Source: Escherichia marmotae
GTDB taxonomy: Bacteria > Pseudomonadota > Gammaproteobacteria > Enterobacterales > Enterobacteriaceae
Reading direction: 5' to 3'
NCBI RefSeq assembly: GCF_002900365.1
Contig: NZ_CP025979.1
Coordinates: 2,976,001-3,040,000 of the forward strand
Length of the DNA: 64,000 nucleotides
The position numbers and the translations under genes are program-made. The notes beneath the pieces were generated by a model that was not told where the DNA came from, ran no database searches, and worked only from the letters and a program-made list of their open reading frames with translations. This document shows, piece by piece, positions 18,201-26,618 of the stretch (the first letter of the stretch is position 1; each line of letters begins with the position of its first letter).

Positions 18201-18339
18201 CGCAGGTTCCGGCGCACAAAATGCGGTCGGTACAGGCGTTATGGGGGGGATGTTTGCAGCAACCGTGCTGGCGATTTACTTCGTTCCCGTCTTTTTCGTC
18301 GTTGTGGAACATCTCTTTGCCCGCTTTAAAAAAGCGTAA
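15226..18339 (+). CDS. mdtF: RND multidrug efflux pump MdtF
   Basis: A 1037-residue inner membrane proton-drug antiporter of the AcrB type. Two repeats each carry one TM helix, a large periplasmic porter/docking loop and five further TM helices. The proton-relay aspartate pair of TM4 is seen in IGLLVDDAIVVVENVERV, and a TM10 lysine in LLTTIGLSAKNAILIVEF. It begins 24 bp after mdtE with AGGGGACTTTC ahead of ATG. Activated by GadE and by EvgA/YdeO. No lesion seen. Confidence 0.96.
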   Translation: MANYFIDRPVFAWVLAIIMMLAGGLAIMNLPVAQYPQIAPPTITISATYPGADAQTVEDSVTQVIEQNMNGLDGLMYMSSTSDAAGNASITLTFETGTSPDIAQVQVQNKLQLAMPSLPEAVQQQGISVNKSSSNILMVAAFISDNGSLNQYDIADYVASNLQDPLSRTAGVGSVQLFGSEYAMRIWLDPQKLNKYSLVPSDVISQIKVQNNQISGGQLGGMPQAADQQLNASIIVQTRLQTPEEFGKILLKVQQDGSQVLLRDVARIELGAEDYSTVARYNGKPAAGIAIKLAAGANALDTSRAVKAELNRLSAYFPASLKTVYPYDTTPFIKISIQEVFKTLVEAIILVFLVMYLFLQNIRATIIPTIAVPVVILGTFAILSAVGFTINTLTMFGMVLAIGLLVDDAIVVVENVERVIAEDKLPPKEATHKSMEQIQRALVGIAVVLSAVFMPMAFMSGATGEIYRQFSITLISSMLLSVFVAMSLTPALCATILKAIPEGGHKPNALFERFNHLFEKSTQHYTDSTRSLLRCTGRYMVVYLLICAGMAVLFLRTPTSFLPEEDQGVFMTTAQLPSGSTMVNTTKVLQQVTDYYLTKEKNNVQSVFTVGGFGFSGQGQNNGLAFISLKPWSERVGEENSVTAIIQRAMVALSSINKAVIFPFNLPAVAELGTASGFDMELLDNGNLGHEKLTQARNELLSLAAQSPDQVTAVRPNGLEDTPMFKVNVNAAKAEAMGVELSDINQTLSTAFGSSYVNDFLNQGRVKKVYVQAGTPFRMLPDNINQWYVRNASGTMAPLSAYSSTEWTYGSPRLERYNGIPSMEILGEAAAGKSTGDAMKFMAELVAKLPAGVGYSWTGLSYQEALSSNQAPALYAISLVVVFLALAALYESWSIPFSVMLVVPLGVIGALLATDLRGLSNDVYFQVGLLTTIGLSAKNAILIVEFAVEMMQKEGKTPVEAIIEAARMRLRPILMTSLAFILGVLPLVISHGAGSGAQNAVGTGVMGGMFAATVLAIYFVPVFFVVVEHLFARFKKA

Positions 18340-18557
18340 CGTATGAATGAGAGTAAGGCTGAACGTGAATGTTCTGCCTTACTCTTTCCTGACAACCATT
18401 CACTACTCAACAACCAGCTAACCATCAGGAATACCAGACTTAGCAAACAGCATTGAAAGTAGAAACCACTCCAGCCATTGGTCATCAACTTGAACAGTAC
18501 GACACAAACCAGCATTCCCGTAATTATATGAATAATCAGCTTAATAACTCCAAACAT
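18276..18557 (-). CDS. Possible small membrane protein antisense to the mdtF 3' end
   Basis: A 93-codon frame on the minus strand overlaps the last 64 bp of mdtF. It would encode two strongly hydrophobic segments (about residues 4-24 and 30-52) and a basic tail. AGGAGG lies upstream of the ATG, but with a spacing near 12 bases, and the frame passes through the mdtF terminator hairpin. I do not recognise the family and no annotated K-12 gene comes to mind here. It may be chance; conservation in other strains would decide. Confidence 0.25.
   Translation of the reverse strand: MFGVIKLIIHIITGMLVCVVLFKLMTNGWSGFYFQCCLLSLVFLMVSWLLSSEWLSGKSKAEHSRSALLSFIRYAFLKRAKRCSTTTKKTGTK
18350..18385 (+). terminator. 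mdtEF terminator
   Basis: Arms AGAGTAAGGC (18350-18359) and GCCTTACTCT (18376-18385) pair perfectly and are followed by TTCCT, 11 bp after the mdtF stop. Confidence 0.75.
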
Positions 18558-18704
18558 GCTGCACCTTTTCCTCCTGAAAATACTAATATCCGTTTGCGAA
18601 CTGCCAAAGAGAACTTGCCGGTGCCCCCGGCAAATATGGATGGGAAAAGATTTTTACATGAAGCGTAAAGCAGATCCTGACCGACTTTCGAATGATAGAT
18701 GAAG

Positions 18705-19433
18705 TCAGGAAAAAGTCCCTGTTGACTGTTGCGCAAACTGGTGTGGTGTTACGCCATAATACTGGCGGAAAGTGTTAATAAAGTACGACGTACTGCTATA
18801 GCCACATTTTTCTGCGATCATCGGTAGCGGGAATTGTCGTAACTCGAGCAATTGTCTGGCCATCGACATTCGCGAGGCCAGTAATATTTTACTAAAGCAG
18901 GTGTTTTCATCCTGTAGCTTCTTTTTGATTAGGCTTTCACTGGTATACATCTTTTCTGCGATATCACGCAGGTACCAGCGTCTGGCAATATCAAAGCTAA
19001 TAATGCGTTCAACTTTTCCTGCAATGGTACTAATGCTATTAAAAAGGAATGGAATCAGCTCTTTATTTCGTGAAAACATCGAAAGGCAGGAGAAATAGAG
19101 CATATTATTTAATGTCGTTGAAGCAATGTCCTCTTTAGTAAAACTATCGAATATTGCTGTAACCAACGGCATCGGTGGGGTCATGTTAACTAACAGCTTT
19201 TTTTTATTGTGCAATCCTAAACACCGGAACGGTGGACGGACATTGTGTAAGTAATGAGTAATTATTCGTTCATCAATATCCAGCCTGCGGACATTTGATT
19301 CATTAAAGTCAAAACTCTCCGCCATATTTTTTTCTATCAGTAGAATACTATCTTTATACAAAGATAGTTTTTGCTGCTCATGGTATATATCAAATGAGCG
19401 ACAGGTGAGGATCACCGAACAAACATGTGCCAT
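18705..19433 (-). CDS. gadW: AraC/XylS-family acid-resistance regulator GadW
   Basis: A 242-residue regulator acting with GadX on gadA, gadBC and gadE. The C-terminal AraC DNA-binding domain has two helix-turn-helices (RDIAEKMYTSESLIKKKL and MIAEKCGYSSTSYFINTFRQYYG). The C-terminal half is almost identical to the K-12 protein as I recall it, but residues ~20-110 differ at many positions. The neighbouring gadX lies upstream on the same strand, separated by the gadY sRNA. Full length; the N-terminal divergence looks like allelic variation rather than damage. Confidence 0.92.
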   Translation of the reverse strand: MAHVCSVILTCRSFDIYHEQQKLSLYKDSILLIEKNMAESFDFNESNVRRLDIDERIITHYLHNVRPPFRCLGLHNKKKLLVNMTPPMPLVTAIFDSFTKEDIASTTLNNMLYFSCLSMFSRNKELIPFLFNSISTIAGKVERIISFDIARRWYLRDIAEKMYTSESLIKKKLQDENTCFSKILLASRMSMARQLLELRQFPLPMIAEKCGYSSTSYFINTFRQYYGVTPHQFAQQSTGTFS

Positions 19434-19678
19434 GACAAGCCCTTATATTCCATTACCACGAACATTACAATTTCAGTATACAAATGAAATGATGAATGAT
19501 TCACTCCGTGAGCCAAAACTGCCAAAATTGGTAGGACCAAAAGCCAGCCATAGCGCAGTGTACATAACAGCTAATTACTAATAAGTAAATGCGTCAGCAA
19601 TATATTTTAAGAAAGCGTATAGCTTATGTTTATAAAAAAATGGCTGATATTATCGACAATTAAAGTTATATTTTATTT

Positions 19679-19783
19679 ACTGAGAGCACAAAGTTTCCCG
19701 TGTCAACAAGGAGCGTTATAACGGTTTATTAGTCTGGAGACGGCAGACTATCCTCTTCCCGGTCCCCTATGCCGGGTTTTTTT
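19679..19783 (+). ncRNA. gadY: Small RNA GadY
   Basis: The 105-nt sRNA GadY is recognisable: it starts ACTGAGAGCACAAAG and ends in the terminator CCCGGTCCCCTATGCCGGG followed by eight T. It is transcribed opposite to gadX and overlaps the gadX 3' UTR; pairing leads to cleavage of the gadX-gadW mRNA and higher gadX mRNA levels. A few bases differ from K-12 in the first third, but the end and terminator agree. Confidence 0.93.
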
Positions 19784-19800
19784 TATGTCTGAGTAAAGAA

Positions 19801-20625
19801 TCAGAGTCTTATCCCTTCAGCATGGTGTTCAGAACTGTAAAAATTTCCCTGCCCAACAAAACTTGCTATCGGGTCACCATTCAGTATTCCCTGCGCTATT
19901 CGCTCCTGATACTCTGTCGGCGTCATACCATAATAGTTTCGAAAGACATAAATAAAATACGACGCACTGTTATAACCGCAGGATACGGCTACTCGTTTTA
20001 TTGGAAAACCATGAACAACAATCAGTTGCAACGCCCGCTGCATTCTACATTCAGTCAGTAACTGTGAATACGATGTCTCTTCTTCACGCAATTTTTTCTT
20101 TAACAAACTCGGACTCACCAATAACTCACTGGCAATCTGTGCTAATGACCATTCATGAGCAATATTATTATTGATGACCGTGCAAACCCGCGTTCGCATA
20201 TTCGGTCGCAAAATATTCATAAGCAGTGGTATAAACTGTTTATCTTCAAGAAAAATAGACAATAACGCAAATGTTAATGCTCTTTTACGTAATATCTCAC
20301 CATAGCGGAGATCTTTATTTTGCGAAAGATGTACAACTTCCTGAAAAACAGGGATCTCTCTGGAACAATGATGAACAACTAACGAAGGAGCTTTTTTATA
20401 GGTATAAAGATTTAGCGTCTCCTCCTTGAGCATCGGGAGAAATAGTGAAAGTGTGTCCTTCGTGACTAATACGACGTTACCTACACACTTATCAATCAAG
20501 ATCTGGCTTGCATCCGCAAAAACCACATCACCACCATTAAAGCAGCGATATTCACCATTCAACATAGTGAGAATAAATTTATGTTTTGCGTACGCAATTA
20601 AACAATTCCCATATTGTGATTGCAT
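19801..20625 (-). CDS. gadX: AraC/XylS-family acid-resistance regulator GadX
   Basis: A 274-residue activator of the glutamate-dependent acid system. The C-terminal double helix-turn-helix covers about residues 145-245 (LAQIASELLVSPSLLKKKL; IKRVAVSCGYNSASYFIYVFRNYYGMTP). It forms a gadA-gadX-gadW cluster on the minus strand, with the gadY RNA at its 3' end. Several substitutions relative to K-12 are spread over the sensor half and C-terminal tail. Full length. Confidence 0.94.
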   Translation of the reverse strand: MQSQYGNCLIAYAKHKFILTMLNGEYRCFNGGDVVFADASQILIDKCVGNVVLVTKDTLSLFLPMLKEETLNLYTYKKAPSLVVHHCSREIPVFQEVVHLSQNKDLRYGEILRKRALTFALLSIFLEDKQFIPLLMNILRPNMRTRVCTVINNNIAHEWSLAQIASELLVSPSLLKKKLREEETSYSQLLTECRMQRALQLIVVHGFPIKRVAVSCGYNSASYFIYVFRNYYGMTPTEYQERIAQGILNGDPIASFVGQGNFYSSEHHAEGIRL

Positions 20626-20980
20626 AGTTGACTTAATATAACATAAATATATTACTGATTATTAATGTAGCACACCGCTATCTTAAGTCAAATTTATTGG
20701 TAAATAAATTTAAACAATTTTGACAGGGGAATTGATTAAATGTGAAGGAAAATTGTGTAAGAGCATTGAATTTATAATAAAAAATCGAAAGTACCAACGT
20801 AAGGAGATTAATACAAAACAAATGATCTACTGGCGTCATTTTGTTTGATTTTAGAAAGATTTATATTAGATACAACTTAACAACGCCATGAATACAAAAT
20901 CAATATAATATTAATATTGCGCTAATGAACGTATGCCCCGGTTTTCAAACCGGGGCAAAGATTATTATAACGCCCTGTTA
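20626..20980 (-). promoter_or_regulatory. gadA-gadX intergenic region with gadA terminator and gadX promoter region
   Basis: This 355-bp A/T-rich gap contains no supported gene. A perfect stem (20935-20944 with 20947-20956) lies 25 bp past the gadA stop and probably terminates or protects gadA mRNA. The remainder is the gadX upstream region, which in E. coli is RpoS-dependent and H-NS-repressed; I cannot place the promoter with confidence. Confidence 0.6.
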
Positions 20981-22381
20981 TCAGGTATGTTTAAAGCTGT
21001 TTTGATGAGCAATACCCTGCAGTTTCGGGTGATCGCTGAGGTATTTCAGGGAGGCCTTGTAGTCTTCCAGCAACAGTTCAGCGAAGTCCATTTCGAAGCC
21101 ACGACGACACATAATACGCATCACCACGATGTCAGTGGCTTCACCGCCAAGGGTGAAGGCTGGAACCTGCCAGCCGCACAGGCGCAGACGTTCAGAGAGG
21201 TCATACAGGGTGTATCCCGGATCTTCCCCGTCTTTCAGTTTGAAGCAAACCGCCGGGATACCTTCGTCCGGGCGACCGGTGCAGATGAACTCATACGGTC
21301 CCAGTTTAGCGATTTCATCCGCCAGGTAAGTGGCGACCTGATAAGAGGCGTTCTGCACTTTGGTGTAGCCTTCACGACCGAGGCGCAGGAATTCATAGTA
21401 CTGGGCAATCACCTGACCCGCCGGACGCGAGAAGTTGATGGCAAAAGTCCCGATTTGCCCACCGAGATAGTCAACGTTAAACACCAGCTCTTTCGGCAGT
21501 GCTTCTTCGTCACGCCAGATAACCCAGCCGCAGCCCAGCGGAGCCAGACCAAATTTATGACCAGAAGCACTGATCGATTTCACGCGTGGCAGGCGGAAGT
21601 CCCAGACGATATCCGGGGCGACGAACGGTGCCAGGAAGCCACCGCTGGCAGCGTCGATATGCATATCGATGTCGATACCGGTGTCGGCCTGGAACTTATC
21701 CAGCGCATCGTGCAGCGGTTGCGGAAACTCATAGTTACCGGTGTAGGTCACGCCGAAAGTCGGCACCACGCCGATGGTGTTTTCGTCGCAGGCCTCAATC
21801 ATCCGTTTCGGATCCATAAACAACTGACTGGGGCGCATAGGGATCTCGCGCAATTCCACATCCCAGTAGCGGGCGAATTTATGCCAGCAGATTTGCACCG
21901 GACCGCACACCAGGTTTGGTTTATCGGTCGGTTTACCTGCGGCTTCCATACGCTTGCGCCAACGCCATTTCATCGCCATCCCGCCGAGCATACAGGCCTC
22001 GGAAGAACCAATGGTGTTGGTGCCAACGGCCTGACCGTTTTTCGGCGCAGGCGCGTGCCACAGATCAGCAACCATGTTTACGCAACGCAGGTCAATTGCT
22101 GCAGATTGCGGGTATTCTTCTTTGTCGATCCAGTTTTTATTTATCGACAAATCCATCAATTTATGGACATTTTCATCGTCCCAGGTCTGGCAGAAAGTCG
22201 CCAGATTCTGACGGGCGTTACCGTCGAGAAATAATTCATCATTGATAATCTGGAATGCGATGTCATCGCGTATTTCATGCAGCGGAAAACGTTTCGATTC
22301 CGCGATAGTGGAAATTGCCTTTGCGCCAAAACGTGAATCTAGTAGTTCTGAGCGGAAATCCGTTAACAACTTCTGATCCAT
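20981..22381 (-). CDS. gadA: Glutamate decarboxylase alpha GadA
   Basis: A 466-residue PLP-dependent enzyme converting glutamate to GABA with consumption of a proton; a main acid-resistance mechanism. The PLP lysine is in SISASGHKFG (K276 in E. coli numbering) and the C-terminal plug ends HQNSFKHT. ATG 22381 is supported by AAGGAGTTCGAA; a 21-codon upstream extension of the frame is rejected. A perfect GAD box lies 80 bp upstream. The antiporter gene gadC is not in this window; it accompanies gadB elsewhere in E. coli. Confidence 0.97.
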   Translation of the reverse strand: MDQKLLTDFRSELLDSRFGAKAISTIAESKRFPLHEIRDDIAFQIINDELFLDGNARQNLATFCQTWDDENVHKLMDLSINKNWIDKEEYPQSAAIDLRCVNMVADLWHAPAPKNGQAVGTNTIGSSEACMLGGMAMKWRWRKRMEAAGKPTDKPNLVCGPVQICWHKFARYWDVELREIPMRPSQLFMDPKRMIEACDENTIGVVPTFGVTYTGNYEFPQPLHDALDKFQADTGIDIDMHIDAASGGFLAPFVAPDIVWDFRLPRVKSISASGHKFGLAPLGCGWVIWRDEEALPKELVFNVDYLGGQIGTFAINFSRPAGQVIAQYYEFLRLGREGYTKVQNASYQVATYLADEIAKLGPYEFICTGRPDEGIPAVCFKLKDGEDPGYTLYDLSERLRLCGWQVPAFTLGGEATDIVVMRIMCRRGFEMDFAELLLEDYKASLKYLSDHPKLQGIAHQNSFKHT

Positions 22382-22460
22382 TTCGAACTCCTTAAATTTA
22401 TTTGAAGGCAATAAAAAAGTAGGATTTATCTGTAATAGACGCAAGGAGTTGCCGGTGTAA

Positions 22461-22480
22461 TTTAAATAACAAAATCCTAA
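22461..22480 (-). promoter_or_regulatory. GAD box upstream of gadA
   Basis: On the minus strand the sequence is TTAGGATTTTGTTATTTAAA, identical to the 20-bp GAD box that binds GadE. It lies 80 bp before the gadA ATG. The rest of the gadA-treF gap (22382-22876) is A/T-rich and holds no supported gene; treF has its promoter there. Confidence 0.92.
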
Positions 22481-22876
22481 GAGTGAAATAACGTTATTTA
22501 TATAATCAGTTATCGCTAATAATATTATATTTATAGCTTATTAAAACAAATGTATATTTTGGCATTTCTTTATTAATTTTTATTTTAATTACAAAAAAGT
22601 TGGTGACCTTCTGCATTGTTACACAGGTAGCCGCTACTCTTATTCGTAACAACAATGACATATCCTGATTTCTCAACAGATTACATGAATATTCCGAAAG
22701 TGAAGAATGACGGGAAACAACATATATAATATTCTCTTTGAATATTAGTGAGTTATATTTTTTCTCCATTAATAAACGTGATCTACCGCACGCTTTGTCG
22801 CCCACCAGGCGGAACGAATGACTACCCTTAAAGGAAAGCCCGATAATTAGCGACGAATTTCGGAGGTCGGATCCTT

Positions 22877-24526
22877 ATGCTCAATCAGAAAATTCAAACC
22901 CCTAATCCAGACGAACTGACGATCGAAGTCGATCTCTGTTATGAGCTGGATCCGTATGAATTAAAACTGGATGAGATGCTCGAGGCAGAGCCAGAACCCG
23001 AAATGATTGAGGGATTGCCTGCCTCTGACGCGCTAACGCCTGCTGACCGCTATCTCGAACTGTTCGAACATGTTCAGTCGGCAAAAATTTTCCCCGACAG
23101 TAAAACCTTTCCCGATTGTGCGCCGAAAATGGACCCGCTGGATATATTAATCCGCTACCGTAAGGTTCGCCGCCACCGTGATTTTGACTTGCGCCGATTC
23201 GTTGAAAATCACTTCTGGTTACCGGAAGTCTACTCCAGCGAGTATGTATCGGACCCACAAAACTCACTAAAAGAGCATATCGACCAGCTATGGCCAGTGT
23301 TAACCCGCGAACCGCAAGATCACATCCCGTGGTCTTCTCTGCTGGCGCTGCCGCAGTCGTACATTGTCCCCGGAGGCCGTTTTAGCGAAACCTACTACTG
23401 GGATTCCTATTTCACCATGCTGGGGCTGGCGGAAAGCGGACGCGAAGATTTACTGAAATGCATGGCCGATAACTTCGCCTGGATGATCGAAAACTACGGC
23501 CACATCCCCAACGGCAACCGCACCTACTATTTGAGCCGCTCACAGCCACCGGTTTTCGCTCTGATGGTGGAGCTGTTTGAAGAAGATGGGGTACGCGGCG
23601 CACGCCGTTATCTTGATCATCTGAAAATGGAATATGCCTTCTGGATGGACGGTGCAGAATCGCTGATCCCCAATCAGGCCTATCGCCATGTCGTTAGGAT
23701 GCCGGACGGTTCGCTGCTTAACCGCTACTGGGATGACCGTGACACACCGCGCGACGAATCCTGGCTTGAGGACGTAGAAACCGCAAAACATTCCGGTCGC
23801 CCCCCCAACGAAGTGTATCGCGATTTACGTGCGGGCGCGGCTTCTGGCTGGGATTACTCCTCCCGCTGGCTGCGTGACGCGGGTCGTCTGGCGAGTATTC
23901 GCACCACCCAGTTCATCCCCATCGACCTGAACGCTTTCCTGTTTAAACTGGAGAGTACCATCGCCAACATCTCGGCGCTGAAAGGTGATAGAGAGACAGA
24001 AGCGCTGTTTCGCCAAAAAGCCAGCGCCCGCCGCGATGCGGTAAACCGTTATCTCTGGGATGATGAAAACGGAATCTACCGCGATTACGACTGGCGGCGC
24101 GAACAACAGGCTCTCTTTTCCGCTGCGGCCATCGTGCCGTTATATGTCGGCATGGCAAACCACGAACAGGCCGATCGTCTGGCAAATGCCGTGCGAAGCC
24201 GTTTACTGACACCAGGCGGGATTCTGGCAAGCGAGTATGAAACCGGTGAGCAGTGGGATAAACCCAACGGCTGGGCACCGTTACAATGGATGACGATTCA
24301 GGGATTTAAAATGTACGGAGATGACCATCTGGGTGATGAGATCGCTCGTAGCTGGCTGAAGACGGTAAATCAGTTCTACCAGGAACACCACAAACTGATC
24401 GAGAAATACCATATTGCCGATGGTATCTCCCGCGAAGGCGGCGGCGGTGAATATCCGTTACAGGACGGGTTTGGCTGGACCAACGGTGTGGCACGCCGTT
24501 TAATTGGTTTATACGGCGAACCGTAA
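22877..24526 (+). CDS. treF: Cytoplasmic trehalase TreF
   Basis: A 549-residue glycoside hydrolase of family 37 that splits trehalose into two glucose units in the cytoplasm; it has no signal peptide, unlike TreA. Both family signatures are present: PGGRFSETYYWDSYF (about residues 158-172) and QWDKPNGWAPLQW (about 455-467). The acidic N-terminal extension (residues 1-50) is typical of TreF. ATG 22877 follows CGGAGGTCGGATCCTT. A hairpin terminator follows, then IS4. Confidence 0.96.
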   Translation: MLNQKIQTPNPDELTIEVDLCYELDPYELKLDEMLEAEPEPEMIEGLPASDALTPADRYLELFEHVQSAKIFPDSKTFPDCAPKMDPLDILIRYRKVRRHRDFDLRRFVENHFWLPEVYSSEYVSDPQNSLKEHIDQLWPVLTREPQDHIPWSSLLALPQSYIVPGGRFSETYYWDSYFTMLGLAESGREDLLKCMADNFAWMIENYGHIPNGNRTYYLSRSQPPVFALMVELFEEDGVRGARRYLDHLKMEYAFWMDGAESLIPNQAYRHVVRMPDGSLLNRYWDDRDTPRDESWLEDVETAKHSGRPPNEVYRDLRAGAASGWDYSSRWLRDAGRLASIRTTQFIPIDLNAFLFKLESTIANISALKGDRETEALFRQKASARRDAVNRYLWDDENGIYRDYDWRREQQALFSAAAIVPLYVGMANHEQADRLANAVRSRLLTPGGILASEYETGEQWDKPNGWAPLQWMTIQGFKMYGDDHLGDEIARSWLKTVNQFYQEHHKLIEKYHIADGISREGGGGEYPLQDGFGWTNGVARRLIGLYGEP

Positions 24527-24530
24527 TATT

Positions 24531-24568
24531 TTTTACAGCCAGCCGCTAATATCCTGCTGGCTGTAAAA
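24531..24568 (+). terminator. treF terminator, bidirectional
   Basis: A perfect 13-bp stem (24531-24543; 24556-24568) begins with TTTT and ends with AAAA, placed 4 bp after the treF stop. It originally also served the convergent yhjB, from which it is now separated by IS4. Confidence 0.7.
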
Positions 24569-24575
24569 TTATCCT

Positions 24576-24587
24576 CTTCAGGAGGAG
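24576..24587. repeat. IS4 target-site duplication, left copy
   Basis: CTTCAGGAGGAG directly abuts the IS4 end at 24588 and is repeated at 26014-26025. Its length of 12 bp lies in the 11-13 bp range of IS4. Confidence 0.93.
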
Positions 24588-26013
24588 TAATGCCAGTCAG
24601 TTAAGCAACTGACTGGCTCTTTTTCGGGGCTGTGGGGGATTTCCAGGGCCTCTCCTTTACCACTCTCGGGAAGGCTCTTTCCCTTCTTGTCGGTAATTTC
24701 ACAAGTTGTCCCATACTTGCAAGATCGCGCATCAGCTCCGGTATACGTCCCGGTGAAGCGCCCTGCAATGTCATCAGCATTCTCATCACCATTCCGCATG
24801 ATTCTGAGAAACTCAGTTGATTCGGCCAGTAACCTTTCAGATGTTCTGCCATTTTAATCATCTGATATCTCACCAGATTATAAGCCAGTAAGACACCCCA
24901 CAGCTCTTGCTCCACAAGCTCCGGCTTTTTACTTCTCAGCGTCAGCCTGCTCAGTTGCATCGTCTGTTTTATCTCCCTGTATCCCAGTTCGATTTCCCAG
25001 CGATGACTGTACAGATCCGCCATTTCTCCTCCGGGGAAGCGCATGGCGTCCGTCATCGACGTCAGCAGATGGCAGACTTTTCCTTTGCGCGTCACGGTCA
25101 GCAGGCGGGCTGTCACCTCATTTCCCAGCCCCGGCCACTTTTTTCGTGCCTGCGGGCTGGTTTTCAGCTTCACCAGATGATCGCCTTTACCCAGTTTTCT
25201 GATCTCTTCATATTGCGCTCCCTTTCTGAGAGGGATCATCCAGTGGCGGTGTTCTCCCGCCTGGCTCCAGGCATTTAACAGTCCCAGTGAGTAATAACCT
25301 TTATCCATTAACGTCAGGGTGTTATCGCCGGTTTGTTCTATAAGTTGCTCAGCAAGCTCATTTTCGCTGTTCTTCATCGTGCCGAAGGCTGCAGCCGTCA
25401 GCAGATGGCTGGTCAGTTCCATCTGGCAGACCATTTTGACCTGCGGGTAGAGCGCCGGGTTCCCGGCATGTGTCTGGCGGGGGAAGGCTGCATCGTTCTC
25501 TGGTGTATCCGGTGTGCGCCAGAACACACCATCGATGGCCAGCAGGGTCAGGCCGCACCAGTGCGGATGCGGCGTGGTGTTATGCCAGAGCTGCGCTGTT
25601 TTCGTGAACACGCGGCGGACAGCCTCACTTCCCAGACGCTGGCGGGCCTGAATAACGGCACTGGGGGCAACGAAGGGGCGATTGCCCGGTAGTATGATGT
25701 CCAGGCGATTCACAATCTGGTGAAGAGGTTCTTTACGCTCAAGCGCCATGCCAACAATACACCAGACCATCATTTCGAGGGGAAGACGGCGCTTGCGTAG
25801 CGTTACAGTACCTGATTCGGCAAGGCAACGAGAGATGAGTTCGGGGTCGAGGTAATCCCCCAGAGAAGTCAGTGGGTTACGCAGAGAATCGTAACGGGAT
25901 ACCAAATCAAGGGCCTGTCCAATGAGCATAAAAAAATCCGGAAACGAGTGAGCGTTTCCGGATTCTTACACAGCCACTGGATCGGTCAACTGATCCTTAA
26001 CTGATCGGCATTA
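24588..26013 (-). mobile_element. Insertion sequence IS4
   Basis: A complete 1426-bp IS4, the exact known length. Terminal inverted repeats of 18 bp begin TAATGCC at both ends (TAATGCCAGTCAGTTAAG at 24588; TAATGCCGATCAGTTAAG read inward from 26013), with two mismatches. It is flanked by 12-bp direct repeats, so it arose by simple transposition and has not been rearranged since. The transposase runs on the minus strand. Confidence 0.97.
24601..25929 (-). CDS. insG: IS4 transposase InsG
   Basis: A 442-residue DDE transposase. The IS4-family Y-x2-R-x3-E-x6-K motif is intact in YSHRWEIELGYREIK, and the two aspartates are in LLAIDGVFW and TLMDKGYYS. The gene is full length with no stop or frameshift, so the element is potentially active. 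It runs in the same direction as yhjB. Confidence 0.96.
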   Translation of the reverse strand: MLIGQALDLVSRYDSLRNPLTSLGDYLDPELISRCLAESGTVTLRKRRLPLEMMVWCIVGMALERKEPLHQIVNRLDIILPGNRPFVAPSAVIQARQRLGSEAVRRVFTKTAQLWHNTTPHPHWCGLTLLAIDGVFWRTPDTPENDAAFPRQTHAGNPALYPQVKMVCQMELTSHLLTAAAFGTMKNSENELAEQLIEQTGDNTLTLMDKGYYSLGLLNAWSQAGEHRHWMIPLRKGAQYEEIRKLGKGDHLVKLKTSPQARKKWPGLGNEVTARLLTVTRKGKVCHLLTSMTDAMRFPGGEMADLYSHRWEIELGYREIKQTMQLSRLTLRSKKPELVEQELWGVLLAYNLVRYQMIKMAEHLKGYWPNQLSFSESCGMVMRMLMTLQGASPGRIPELMRDLASMGQLVKLPTRRERAFPRVVKERPWKSPTAPKKSQSVA

Positions 26014-26025
26014 CTTCAGGAGGAG
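26014..26025. repeat. IS4 target-site duplication, right copy
   Basis: Second copy of CTTCAGGAGGAG. It includes the TGA stop and last codons of yhjB (read on the minus strand), which is why yhjB remains complete. Confidence 0.93.
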
Positions 26026-26618
26026 ATATTTAACATCATTGCCGCCTGGGTTCGGTTTTTCACTTCCAGACGTCGATAAAGCGATTCCAGATGCGCCTTT
26101 ACCGTTCCGGTGCTGATATTTAACGCCCGGCCAATCTCTTTATTCGATTCGCCTGCCGCCAGCATGGTTAAAATTTCCCGCTGGCGGGCGCTTAATGATG
26201 CGAGATCTTTCGACTCTTTTTCCGGCGCTGTTCGCCAGTCGCCGGGCAGGAACATCATGCCCATCACCGCACTATTTACCGCCAATACGAACGTCTCAAC
26301 GGTTGAATCACGCGGCACAATGGCCATCACATTAAAGTGGATAACCTCCTGCAACCATCGTTTGTTGCAATCCGTCGCCGTGATTAACACTTTAATATCA
26401 GGAAATTGCACCACGGTTTTTTGCAATAACCACTGGCAAAATTCACCGTCTTGATCGCCATCCAACATCACTAAGGCTTCGGGATAGCTTTCAAGTTTTT
26501 GCCATAGCTCATCTGCCTGACTGACGCCCTGAATACCTACCCCCGGAATACGCTGTTGTAAACTGATTTTCATTCCATGAATAAATATTGACTGCCTGTC
26601 AAACATGATTATTTGCAT
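26016..26618 (-). CDS. yhjB: LuxR-family response-regulator-like protein YhjB
   Basis: A 200-residue putative regulator with an N-terminal receiver-like domain (about 1-125) and a C-terminal LuxR helix-turn-helix (SARQREILTMLAAGESNKEIGRALNISTGTVKAHLESLYRRL; about 140-195). The acidic pocket and phosphoacceptor are degenerate (MLDGDQDGEF), so phosphorylation is uncertain. Target genes are unknown. It ends LNISS, with the stop inside the IS4 target duplication; IS4 now supplies the downstream sequence, so the native mRNA 3' end is lost. Confidence 0.9.
   Translation of the reverse strand: MQIIMFDRQSIFIHGMKISLQQRIPGVGIQGVSQADELWQKLESYPEALVMLDGDQDGEFCQWLLQKTVVQFPDIKVLITATDCNKRWLQEVIHFNVMAIVPRDSTVETFVLAVNSAVMGMMFLPGDWRTAPEKESKDLASLSARQREILTMLAAGESNKEIGRALNISTGTVKAHLESLYRRLEVKNRTQAAMMLNISS

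Noticed and set aside
20933..22234. 433-codon plus-strand frame opposite gadA
   Set aside because: A shadow of the highly biased gadA codons in the antisense frame; no signal or family features.
22506..22805. 99-codon minus-strand frame upstream of gadA
   Set aside because: Lies in the A/T-rich gadA-treF regulatory region; no Shine-Dalgarno, no family, not expected in K-12.
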